A DNA stretch of 64,000 bases from Epichloe hybrida (lineage: Eukaryota > Ascomycota > Sordariomycetes > Hypocreales > Clavicipitaceae): contig JAFEKR010000020.1 in NCBI GenBank assembly GCA_019022495.1, forward strand, positions 682,001 through 746,000, written 5' to 3'. Positions 11,076 through 21,432 of the stretch are shown here, piece by piece (the stretch's first letter is position 1; every line of letters starts with the position of its first letter). Made by a program: the position numbers and the translations under genes. The notes beneath the pieces were generated by a model. The model was not told the origin of the DNA. It was given only the letters and a program-made list of their open reading frames with translations, and searched no databases.

Positions 11076-11541
11076 TCATTCATCGCGAAAACCGTCTGTT
11101 ATGCAGCGGTCCGCGATCAGTATGGCCATCAGTATGGCAGACGATGACGACAGCCGCATGAGCCATCCCGGGGTTCACCAGTTGGATACACATGGACGAG
11201 CAGTCTGTTACGACGAATGACGGACATGATTGGGGATATTTGCCGCCTACACAGAATAGACGTTAATGTACACCTATTGAAGTGTCAGTACAAATGTCTC
11301 GATAACAAGTATGCGAACTCATTAATCTGCAGGGGAGCCAGTCAATAAAGCAGCCACACCACGTGGCCGATCGGAAAACAGATCAGTAACTGGTCCTATC
11401 TGGTCTCCAACTGGTTCACTACCCTCGCAGACGAAGCATTCGGAATGCACTTGCGCGCATCCTCGGGGTTAGGGATTCCGGTTTTAGACGAAACGAGTTA
11501 GGCACTCCATATATCCAGCGCGGCCAAGCCCATCCAGCTCC

Positions 11542-12276
11542 GTGCATTCATTAACTCATCTGAATCATGGAAGCTGCTTGGAGCGGCCATGCATAGCAAT
11601 GGGGAATCGCTTGCGGGGGACTATCCTTCGGTCAAGCGGAAGAGGTGGCCTAATCACGATGACATATCACGGAACAACGGGATTCTATGTCACGCCCGCA
11701 TCGCCAATTTTATCATCAACAATGAGATCAATACCTATGAGGTGGTTCAACATTAGCTGCGGCCAGGGAACCCCTTGCAACACCGACGAGTGGCTCGATC
11801 TGATTGCAGTGAATGACAACGCTGCGTATGATCGAATTGTTGCCGAGCAAGCAACTGCCAAGATTTTCACCTCGCTGGATCACCACTTTGGCCGGAGACC
11901 GGAGGATGCAGGCAATGGCCTTCTCTCTGGAATGACAGTGATTGAGGGCCATGCTACTCGAGCAGGTTCCTGTCAATGGCGTGTGTTGCGACAACTACCT
12001 CCCGATTTTAGCGCCGAGCAAAGCTGGCGTCTGCTTCGTGATGAGCAATCGGGGGCTGAATGTACGGACGTAATGCTGTACGAGTGCAAAGTCGGCGCGC
12101 GTTCTTTGCTTACACCAATTCCAGGGTGTGAAGGGCATGTTGCGTATAATCATACGACCCGAGTCGCGGGTTCGGCTCCCCCTGCATCGTTGCTACATTT
12201 CGCAGAACGGGGACCACTTTGTTTCAGCGAGCTTTACTGGCGAGGGACGCAAGCAGAGTCGTTGCTTGTTGGGTAA
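11542..12276 (+). other. Unrecognised open stretch, coding status uncertain
   Basis: A 244-residue open frame; most of it, from about residue 70 on, has ordinary protein-like composition (for example CGQGTPCNTDEWLDLIAVND and LPPDFSAEQSWRLLRDEQ). Just upstream a second frame (ESWKLLGAAMHSNGESLAGD, from about 11565) looks equally protein-like, and the two would need a frame change near 11750. I do not recognise the family. Given the neighbouring relics, a decayed gene is more likely than an active one. Confidence 0.25.
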
Positions 12277-14080
12277 GCCATTCAGTGACCTGTACGGATT
12301 ACTGAGTGTAAATGGTCGGTTTTGGTCTACAAAAAAGAATCAGCCTAGGTTTCTTTCTTTCCACCAACCGGCGTAATTGCCTTCGATGACATGATGTATC
12401 GCCCCTAACCATCGCAACTGAATGATGCAGAAACCACGGGCGACTTGTGTCATTGAGTTACAGTTTGGAGACGGCAAAACACGAAGGATGTTGATGTGTG
12501 AATGGATCCTGAATTGTGAACGAAATAGCTCATACAACGATGCACGTAATCTGCCGCGAACCGTTAGGCGCGTATTCACTTGATATATGCCGAGATAAAG
12601 GAGAAAACGCACAGACGAGACGATTGTTCCATCCAATTCCATGTCCTGGGTTGCTTCATCTTGATAAGATGCCCGAGACTTGAAACACAACATCTCAGCG
12701 TCTGTTCAGAGCTGCAGAATAGTGGGAATCTCGGTGCGATCATGCCATGAGAACCTGGCTGAATCGCGTGTCCATTGAATCCGGGAGATGGCAGGGGGCC
12801 ACCCCATGCAAAGTACTGTTCTTTCGATGCAGCATTTGATGAGTGTTCATGCTGTGTTGGGGCATAGGCCAGGATTGTCGGTGTTAGCCGAATGCGTGTT
12901 ATTTAAGCCTCTTACATGTAGAATGCCGAGATTTTGCGACGAATGAATTCCAGGTAAACATGACATGGTAACGAGGACAACATATCGGATTATGTCACAA
13001 AGATATGGTCGTCCGTAGGGAAATGGAAGAACATCTTTATGTTCCACAATACACGACGGAGGCTTCGCGGGCAAACCATGCCACATCATGCTGGAAAACT
13101 GTTTCATGCGTGCGTTATCAGGCTAAGAGACGACCCGACCCTTGCGCCACCTTGCCGTCGCTCCGTCTTTTCTTCGCGGTTTGTTTCGCATCCTCGCCTT
13201 GACTTTGACATCGATCTTGAAGAGACAACAAGCCCAGTAGAACAAAATATAGCGAGCATTGGATCAAGTATTGAACGAGCCAAGTGGGTTGTAATATGTT
13301 TCGGAACTGTCAGCACATGGCTACGCATTCATTGCAATCGATTTGGCTGGTTACCGTAGACGATACCTCGTCTTCTCTAACACAACTGATCTGAGCATTG
13401 GGGCCATGCGGAAGCATCTGACAACGCCTTCGCATGGATTCGTATAGCTCTTCCGCGGACGACGTATACACATTCGTATTCCTCATGACTGAAAATTAAG
13501 CTTGCTGACCAGTCGCGGTATATGGAGCGTGAAAACGAGCGTCGGGAATTTCCATGTAACGAGGCCAGCAGTTGCGAACCCCGTTCCCCCCGAAAGCGAG
13601 GCATTATGCCTGCAGCCAAGGTTCAAGGTTCGATGAACCGCGGGACGACATCGGGACGACATCAGGACGGCATCCCAAAGTGCCAGTTGAATCAGCCAGA
13701 CACTCTAAACTGCCATGATCGTTGCGCCGCGCACAACCCGTCCTCAAACGGCCGTCAAGGTGCTTGGTTACAGCTGCCAGGCAGACCGAAGTCACATGAC
13801 TTGGAGTGAAATGGGCGTCGTTTGCCCTCAGACACACAACACAACCTTGGGAATTTGTTATTTATTTTCTCCCCGCTCCCTTGTCTTCATTTCGAGGAGA
13901 AAAAAACAACAACAACATCGTCTCCAAACGACCTCGCTCAAGCCGGTTTCATCGCATTCTTCGTCCAGGTAAGTAGAGGTCCTCACCTGGTTTTGGAAGA
14001 ACGAGAAATTTATCTGTCGACCCCGCACTTGCCACATCACGACTTGCAAGCTAGCGTGATTTTACCCAGCACAAATTTAC
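12277..14080. other. Intergenic, no gene recognised
   Basis: About 1.8 kb with no convincing coding frame on either strand. A short direct repeat of CGGGACGACAT occurs near 13641-13672. The last 200 bp may belong to the upstream region of the cold-shock gene. Confidence 0.55.
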
Positions 14081-14090
14081 ATGCAGGCGG

Positions 14091-14100
14091 GTATAAAACA
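14091..14100 (+). promoter_or_regulatory. TATA-like box upstream of the cold-shock gene
   Basis: GGTATAAAAC lies about 220 bp before the start codon and is followed by CT-rich stretches usual in fungal 5' leaders. A CCAAT sequence at about 14291 is probably in the transcribed leader. No experiment supports this. Confidence 0.4.
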
Positions 14101-14314
14101 GCGGATCCTTCTCCTAAGGAAAAAATTGCGAGCTTTTTTTTTATCTTACTCATCTAACTCGAAAGAATAGTGACTTTTTTCTTCCTCTTCCACCTCATCC
14201 CACCAATTTCCACGACCACCTCTCCCCCTCCTTTTTCGTCCACAACACAGGTATTGCGCTCGTTCCGCTACATTCAAGTGTCCAGACAATAACCAATTAG
14301 CGATAGAAGCAAAA

Positions 14315-14551
14315 ATGGCTGACCAACAGGGTGACCGACAAGCCGGAACCGTCAAGTGGTTCAACGACGAGAAGGGCTACGGCTTCATCACCCCCGCCGA
14401 CGGTGGCGCTGATCTGTTTGTCCACTTCAGAGCCATCGAGGTCCAGGGCTTCAAGGCACTCAAGGAGGGGCAGGCTGTTAGCTTCGTTGCCGAGCAGGGC
14501 CAAAAAGGAATGCAGGCTGCTCAGGTCAGGCCTGAGCAGGAGCTGGCATAA
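14315..14551 (+). CDS. Cold-shock-domain protein, bacterial CspA type
   Basis: A 78-residue protein made of one cold-shock domain, an RNA/ssDNA-binding OB fold that acts as an RNA chaperone. [12 protein letters not shown] (residues 14-25) contains RNP1, and DLFVHF contains RNP2; the aromatic residues that stack on nucleobases are all present. Length and architecture equal those of bacterial Csp proteins rather than eukaryotic Y-box proteins. It sits in a fungal context: start AAAAATGGC, TATA-like box upstream, no operon. From established knowledge, Metarhizium carries such a protein (called CRP1) linked to cold tolerance, and ancient transfer from bacteria is the usual explanation. This copy looks intact. 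Confidence 0.93.
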   Translation: MADQQGDRQAGTVKWFNDEKGYGFITPADGGADLFVHFRAIEVQGFKALKEGQAVSFVAEQGQKGMQAAQVRPEQELA

Positions 14552-15692
14552 TGAGTCTTCTTTGTTTTCCGGAACAAGAAAAAACACCATCCACTCTTGA
14601 TGGACGTCGTACAAATGTGCTAGGATTGGGAAATCTCGGAGGGAAAACCAGAAGTGCCAAGTGCGCCGAGTAGCAAGCACGGCACGGGGCGGAGAAAAAA
14701 AATCAACGAGGAAGCTGTTCCACTTTTCCACCAAATAATTGATGTCAGTTTCACCACACGAGGTTTTAACGAAGCAGTTACTAGCGGATAAGAAAATACC
14801 AACTCTTTCTGTTACACGTACATGCATGCGCGACGAACTCGAGCCTCTTCTCGGTAATCAGATCTGAAGGCTTAAAAGACGTGATCTTGCCTCAGTCCTC
14901 TGACTTCACTTTTTCCCTTTCTTCCCATTGTATCTCCGTCCCTCTCCGTCCGTGCACGTAAGAGCGCGAGAGCTCAGTGCCACGATCCAACCCCGACCAT
15001 CTAGTCACGCTGTGATTCTTTGACTATCACTCCAACCGGTACAAAGTCTCCAACAAACAACATGGTGCTCATATACTGCAGCCTCTTTTTATTCTCTTCT
15101 ACTATGTCGAATCCATGATTTAACAGGACAAGAATCGCATTGGAATGACATTGCAATTCACCTTGGTTGTGGTGTTTGCACTCCTTGAACCGTGCTTTGA
15201 ATACGTTTGCGGTCCGTTGCCAAGGCAAACATGCTCACTACAACATTATCTTATGGCAGCGTTTGTTTTCGGAGCGACCTGACCTGTCCGGTGCAGCAGG
15301 GCAGCAGCAACGCCCTTGCGGCGACTCTAGTGGAAATTCTTCGGAATTCCTTGGACCCCACTGTACGTTGCACTAGGGAATTCGGCACTACATAGGAGGT
15401 TGATAGTATGTACTCCGTAGAATGCATGGAATTGTAGGGGGTTTATGGACCAATCAGAATACACTAATCCATCCCATCAAGACCCAAGCCATCTGCGGCG
15501 TCCCGTTTCAAGGAACTCGGCAGGCGCCTCGCCAAAAGCATCCTCTCAGCTCTGTGACTCAAGTCCTCAGTCAAAAAGTCCATCCCCGCCGAGAGGCGAG
15601 AACTTTCACGTCATCTCCTCTGTTGCCCAGCTTGTTGTCGCAAACTATACTTCTCTCTGATACCCTTCGATCCAACAACAAGCGAAGACGCA
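14552..15692. other. Intergenic, no gene recognised
   Basis: About 1.1 kb between the cold-shock gene and the next gene. It holds a CT-rich stretch near 14910-14950 that looks like a fungal leader or promoter, but no convincing gene follows it directly. Confidence 0.55.
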
Positions 15693-16236
15693 ATGGGCAA
15701 AGCCAGAGCGTGCGACCCCATTGGCAAGTTCTTTGCCAGATACAACCAATTCGACTATGATGCACACAGCGAGGCATGGTCCGAGTATCATCGCATGACT
15801 GCCTTCTTCAACTGGAAGAAGGACGGCAAGAAGGAACGAGCTGCCAATGCCTTGTTCCGGGAAGCCATAGTCTCCCAATTCGAGCTGCTTTACGGCGTCA
15901 ACGAGAACAAACTTGCCACTCTGCAACTGCTCTGCCTGAAACTGGAGGTCTTGCCTGTGCCAGGGAGTGTTACTTCTTGTAAAAAGGTAGTGTCGTCGAC
16001 TTCTTCGTATTGGGATCGATCCCTTGATCTTCCGTCGCTGACCTGGGATCGATACACAAGGCCATTAGCAAGATCCATGTCAACATTATGGATTTTATAG
16101 ACTCTGAGCGCACTGGTGATCCGGTTCGGAAATTTGGCTCTTTGTCACAGCTCCGTCGGTACATAAGAAAGTCTTTCCGAGAGTGGAAGCGAGGGAGAGC
16201 GCGCTGCTGAAGTATCTCCTGCGTCGGATTCTGTGA
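15693..16236 (+). CDS. Small conserved fungal protein, C-terminal frameshift
   Basis: Exon 1 (15693-15986) encodes MGKARACDPIGKFFARYNQF and later QFELLYGVNENKLATLQLLC. A 74-bp intron (15987-16060, GTAGTG...AAG) joins CKK to AISKIHVNIMDFIDSE. This matches a fungal family I know only as hypothetical proteins: N-terminal FF-x-YP-FDYDP, a central QFN-YG-D, and C-terminal HVNLVDL followed by FP...LLRYLLRRI. In the frame that carries HVNIMDF the protein stops at 16208-16210 (147 residues). The family tail, FPRVEARESALLKYLLRRIL, is read in another frame just downstream and ends at 16236. A one- or two-base shift near 16150-16170 therefore separates them. It is either a real truncation or a sequence error. 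Function unknown. Confidence 0.65.
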
Positions 16237-16919
16237 AGTTTTACGTCACTAAATGTTTAGATATTCTGTGTCGAGAGAAGAGTTCGTTTCATGGGATTTT
16301 AAGGTTTGTCTAGTTGTATGATACCTTGTGCCGGAGAAGTTGGACAAGTTGAAGAGGCCTTGAGTGGGGTTTCATGTCGAACTGGATGTGGTTGAATGGA
16401 GTCCCGGAATGTGCTCCAGGCTTGCTCTTTCTTCCCCTTCTGTAATAGTTTATGAAATCTCACTTTGCGTGCTACTTGATGCCAAGTAATTCACTGTTTA
16501 CACCATAACCAGCTCTGATGTTACAGTATGGGGCCAACTACTGACCATCTTTCCGTGGTTCGGCCCGGCGTGGTATTGCACTCTCGGTGGGATCTTGACA
16601 CAAAACTCAGCTTTGAATACATGCTCACTGAAACTCGATGCAACTTTATAGTCTTGAACGACCCCGTATGGGTCACTTGGAGATGGCCTCTACATCGTCC
16701 AGGCAGCCGTGACTATCTAGGTCTGCGAATCTCGAACGGCTGAATCAGGGAACTCTATAGCCGGCTAATAATCAGGGCAAGCCGATTCGGACCAAAATTG
16801 TGCGCAAACTTCGTGTAGTTGAGAATTATGTGGGCGCACAACAAGTGAGCAAAGATTTCGTTCACCTAGTAGGCTCCGATTTTGGCAATCAAAGCTACAG
16901 AGCCCCTGCCACTAACGAG
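16237..16919. other. Intergenic, no gene recognised
   Basis: About 680 bp serving as the 3' flank of both the preceding plus-strand gene and the minus-strand glutathione transferase. No coding frame stands out. Confidence 0.55.
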
Positions 16920-17762
16920 TCACTCCTCCTCTAGCTCTGGATAATGCCTCCAGATGCCCTCAGAATACGCAGCGCGCCGGTCACTGGCAAGATAAGCACT
17001 GATGTTGGGCCGTTCCTTTACGGCGTCAAACAGCCTGAACACCCCGTCATACTTGCCCGACTCTCTCATCTTCTTCATCGTTTTCGGGAAAGCATACTCG
17101 GTTCCATGAATGCCCTGTCATCTTGTCAGCCATGATTCGTCTCTCTGGAACCGAGAATCGCCGAGTTTCACTACCTGGAAGAGCACCAAGTCCGCATAAG
17201 TCAGTTTCCCTCCGTGGAGCCACGGCCCATCTCCGCTGGCCTCGCCGTCGAGGACCCGTTGAAGATAGGCGAGGAATTTCGGCAAGCGCTCTCGGGTGAA
17301 TGACTTGGCGCGTTTCTTGGCCTCTGGTTTCTGGTCGTCGTAGTACGCGGAGACGGCAACAGGGTGGTGCGTCTCATGTACCTCATTGGAAAGGAGATCC
17401 AAGATGGTGAGGACGATCTGATTCAGCTGATACACGCCGTTGCCCTCGGCTGGCGCAAGTCCAAGCTTGGGCGCGAGATAGAGCAGGATGTTGGGCGTTT
17501 GAGAAAGCGTCACGTCCCCATGTACAAGGGCCGGACATGCAAACACTGGGGCATTGTTCTTGTCGCCTTTGCTATCCGCGCCAACGAGGCCCAAGACTCT
17601 TGGGACGGCCTCGGATTCCTGCTTCGCGGTGTCCATGTATGGTACCCCGGCTTCTTCGAACAGCAGTCGAATGAACTCACCACGCCCGGGAATCTTGGGC
17701 CAGTATATGAGTTCATAGGGGGCGTCTTCTGTCTTGACGCGCTTGGTTTCGGCCTCTGCCAT
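16920..17762 (-). CDS. Glutathione S-transferase-like protein, two exons
   Basis: Exons 17175-17762 and 16920-17114 are joined across a 60-bp intron (17115-17174, GTAGTG...CAG) to give 260 residues. The N-terminal thioredoxin-like domain has ELIYWPKIPGRGEFIRLLFE and the glutathione-contact block TLSQTPNILLYL. The C-terminal helical domain has ERLPKFLAYLQRVL and GPWLHGGKLTYADLVLFQ, and exon 2 supplies AFPKTMKKM and the usual C-terminal HYPELEEE. The fold order and the SQ-type motif fit the sigma/pi-like GSTs of filamentous ascomycetes, cytosolic enzymes that conjugate glutathione to electrophiles. The splice is needed because reading through gives an early stop. The specific substrate cannot be told from sequence. 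Confidence 0.9.
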
Positions 17763-20250
17763 CCTGCGAGTGGTACGTATCTACGTATCTATCGGGCCAG
17801 AAAAAGAGAGAGGCAAGAACTATAGTTCGTGTAAATCGAGGTTTGAAGATACACGGCAAGTTTCCAGATGATGCCTGCGATCAGAGGAAGCGGCTGACAA
17901 CTTGACACGACGGGCGGGATGAGGCTGGTGCGGGGCAGGGCACAAGTGACAAGAGTTTGCGGGGTTGTCTTTGACTTCTGATGATTGATACCAAATATTA
18001 CCAGGACATTCATCTTCCAACGTTTCTTCTCTCATGAAATGCTATCTCTACGATCTATTGACCCGCTTGCTTTACCGCGCGTCTTTCCCTTCGGCTCAAC
18101 TCCAAACATGCCTAAAACATCAGCACCAGTACATGCTACACAGTACACACCGCCGTAATTACACTGTAGCAGTACGGTTTCGACCTCGCCTTTCAGTTGA
18201 TTTAGCGGATGCGCATTTACTTTTGACGGATGCGCGTTTAGTCGCCCGTGGAGCTCTGTGACATGTGCTTCGTGGCCTTATTGTTTAACCGTTTAGCAAA
18301 ATACACACTTCCGATTAGTTAGGTGAGAAGAGGGTGTCCTTCACTAGCTTTACAGGATCCAAAAAGATAGTCAATCGTACGTAAATCTCACACTTGGTGG
18401 TATTATTAAGAGGGTTAGGTGGTGTCTAACATTATCCGCAGCGTGATCTTTAGGCAGAAAGTAGCATACCCTAAAGTATTGGGAGGCATGTGTAGGGTAA
18501 GGTAGTATGACAGATGGGGCAATCCGGTTTTGGCGCAGCTCCGTTAACACATAAGTTCCCTCTCTGCTGCCTAAATTCCTCTCCAAACTTCCTTCCCAAA
18601 CTAAATCTTTCCAAATTTCCTTCCTGCGACCTTTTCATGAAGGAGTGTGAAGACCCACCATCAGCGCTCGTCACACTGGTAGTTGCGAACTACCGGAAGT
18701 ACTCGCGTGGTCCATATAAAGTAAATGATGCTTTGCAAAAGGCGGAACAGGCCGACGAAAGCTCCACAGAGAGGTTGAAAGAACATAAAGCAAAGAGCAG
18801 CCTGGTGTGTTGCTGGCCGATATATCAATGCTATTTCAGCAAGGTCATATCCGAGAACATTTCGGATGCCAGATGGAAATTGGAATCGCGAAAGAGAAGG
18901 TGACGGACCTTGCTTTCCAGTACTTTGGTGTGAAAATGGAAATCAAGGACGGGGTTAGATCATTGTGTTACCCAGGTGGGGGCAAAATAGAACCTTACCC
19001 ATCCATCAAATTGCGGGCATGTCAACGAGACCTGTCCGGCATATTTCGAGGCGATCTGTACGAGGGTGCTCACACATCTCCTGTATATCAGCGAGAGAAG
19101 ATCGAGCGACGCAGTCGTACGGATGGCGTCTCGATGACGATGTCGAACCAGGCGAAGGAGGGTGCCAAGATTACTGTATTTTTAGGAGAATGGAGAGCAT
19201 CGGCGATTAAAAAAAATTCTATGGGTGATCTCAATCTCAGAGTTCTTTCATCTTGCCCTTCTCCAATATGATGCTAACACCTTTTCTCAAAAATACCTGT
19301 CCATCGTGTTGAGGATACCGATTGACGGGTTGCCCGTCCTCCTTCCCAGTCTCGAAGACTCTCACAGTGCATTGTTTCCAATATACCATCTGTCCAGACC
19401 CAACAACGGGTTGGACGCCCGTCTTCGCGTCCGCGAAAAACTCATCGTTGTCTTTGTCTGTGTCGAGCGCTTGCAGTTCGAATAACTAGAGCATGTTAAT
19501 AGAGCTCAACTGTGAAGCGGGGATGGACACACCACCATCGGATTTTGATCTGTTGAGGAAATGGCTAGCCCACGGCAGCTTGGGTGGCTGATATCGTTCG
19601 TCTTTGGCACGAGCCGTACTGGAGAGTAATCTGGACCGTTGCTGCTTAGTGAAGCATGGGGAGGTTGTTACGCTTGTTTATGACAGAGATTTCGTGAGGA
19701 CGGAGCGTGTCAAGAAGTGGAGTGCAGGCATCGTTGGGCCCCGTCCCGAGAGCCTGACAGCTGGCAAGACCACGAAGGGCGTGATCACCCGGCGCAACTC
19801 GGGAAAGCGAGATTTAGGTACATATGACTGTTGGGTGTAGAAAGAGTGCTTATTAGAAGTTTGTAGGAGTGATGTCTAGTCGGATGTTTGGCGCAAGCGA
19901 AGTGCGAGACTTTCTCGTCTGGTCCGGGCATTCAGATCGTGACATTTCGCACTTGTGTGATGGACTTGCAATTCACGTGCCAATTGCAGTCCCCATGTGC
20001 CGCCGCAATAGTTTGCCAGCGAGCTTGATCAACAGAATTGAGAGCGGGGAAGTGATGACAGCTTTGGGTGTGATGTGAGACTGCCTTCTTTGCCCTGTCG
20101 AATTTTATGAAGAATCAAGTACAACTATCCAAAAAGGGAAAGAGGAAGCGATAACAGTTCACGATAACAAGACCTGGAGCACCCAAGGCCAGCCTAAACT
20201 GGACTACGAGGAAACGTCCAAATACAGCATCATCTGGGCTAACCTCGAAG
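17763..20250. other. Gene-poor stretch with unrecognised coding-like fragments
   Basis: No family is recognised. On the minus strand between about 19230 and 19850 one frame is nearly open with two stops and reads like protein (for example FFADAKTGVQPVVGSGQMVY and VSIPASQLSSINML), so a decayed gene is possible. On the plus strand, 18514-19271 has two overlapping open frames without known motifs. I do not assign genes here. Confidence 0.4.
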
Positions 20251-20253
20251 ATC

Positions 20254-21432
20254 CAAAGTAAGCATACGAGGTCAGAAAGAAGATAGGAGCAGGGTCATTT
20301 GATGTTATCTACCATGGCAGACGGATATGGGATTGCAAGCCGGTGGCCTTGAAATTTGTAAGTTCAGAACTAGGAACAGGATTAAGCTTACATTATACCA
20401 GGAGCCATGTAGTTCCAACTTTCCCTAACTCAATGAAGAATATAGGATGTATAGCAAATTTACAGACTGCGGTAGGAACGCCACTTGAACATTATTATAA
20501 TATCGGAAACTAAGTGTCGTTTCCAGATTGCTTCGCTAACGGTATCGGAAAGCAAGGCCCTATCAGATTCCTGGCAATGGATTTACTAGGAACTTCTCTT
20601 CAGACTTTAGTCTAACAGTCTAGTCGAAGTTCACGGTCCAGACTGCAGTTGCGGTTAGTAAGCAGATGGTACAAGGATTATACAAGCATAAAAAGCTCCT
20701 GAAATCTCTACTGACATCTTCAAGATTTCAAGATTGGATTAGGTGCATAAGAAAGGAATGGTAAACCGGGATGTAAAGCCAGATAACTTCGTGGTCGCGG
20801 ACAGCCGAGTTTTCCTCATCGATCTCGCTATGATGAAAGAATATCAACATCAAACAACCAAACAGCATGTTACTTGTGAGGAGAATATCTCGACAGCAGG
20901 AACGGCAAGATACATGAGTTTCAACACGCAGCTAGGGCGGACACAATCCCGGAGAGATGACTTTGAGTCACTGTGGCATGTGCTCATTTACTTCCTCCGG
21001 GGGGGCTTGCCTTGGCAAGGAATGCAGGCTGATTCAAGTAAGAAGATTGCTATGATTCTTGAATGGAAGCAAAAGATTGCGATCGAGGACTTGTGTGAGT
21101 GTTCGCCATACGAGATTTATGGGTTTGACCAGGACCCTGATTGCAACTACATGCAAAACCTACCCGAACAAGTTTCAATCGACGAAAGAAGGGCGGAGAA
21201 TTGCATATTTGAACGTGCTAGGGAGCTTAACACTCGGAACGACCTATCCACCATGTATCACTACAAAAGCTCAAGGAACACCAAAATACCGACACATGAA
21301 GCACATCGACGTCAGAATCAGCCTACAAGACGGGAAGTCTTATCAACTTTGCAAATGAAACCTTTGCCTTGGATTGAAGACTTCAAGACAATGACACAAC
21401 CTGGTTCTTTAAGAGACCAAGGTGTCATTTAG
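20254..21432 (+). pseudogene. CK1-family protein kinase relic
   Basis: A casein kinase 1-type domain in several exons. The glycine loop reads KKIGAGSFDVIYHG and is followed by VALKF, which holds the ATP lysine. Across an intron starting GTAAGT come the pieces EPCSSNFP, LNEEYRMYS and FLAMDLLGTSLQTL. The catalytic part from 20743 reads VHKKGMVNRDVKPDNFVV, LIDLAMMKEY, GTARYMSFNTQLGRTQSRRD and FLRGGLPWQGM, all CK1 blocks. Breaks: a TAG at 20740-20742 replaces the residue before VHKKG, and an in-frame TAG lies in the EP-block exon. Substitutions: HRD is NRD, DFG is DLA, and the last glycine of the loop is Asp. The stop codons imply a pseudogene; the motif changes mean that any product would be a poor kinase. 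Confidence 0.75.

Noticed and set aside
12120..12195. tRNA-like stretch with GCGGGTTCGGCTCCCC
   Set aside because: The T-arm-like part is good, but no matching acceptor or anticodon stems could be drawn.
13600..13680. Short CGGGACGACAT repeat as a regulatory array
   Set aside because: Only two to three imperfect copies and no gene with clear linkage.
14315..14551. Cold-shock gene as bacterial contamination
   Set aside because: It is embedded in sequence with fungal leader and neighbours containing spliceosomal introns.
15001..15228. Minus-strand open frame of 75 residues
   Set aside because: No motif, no start context or neighbour support.
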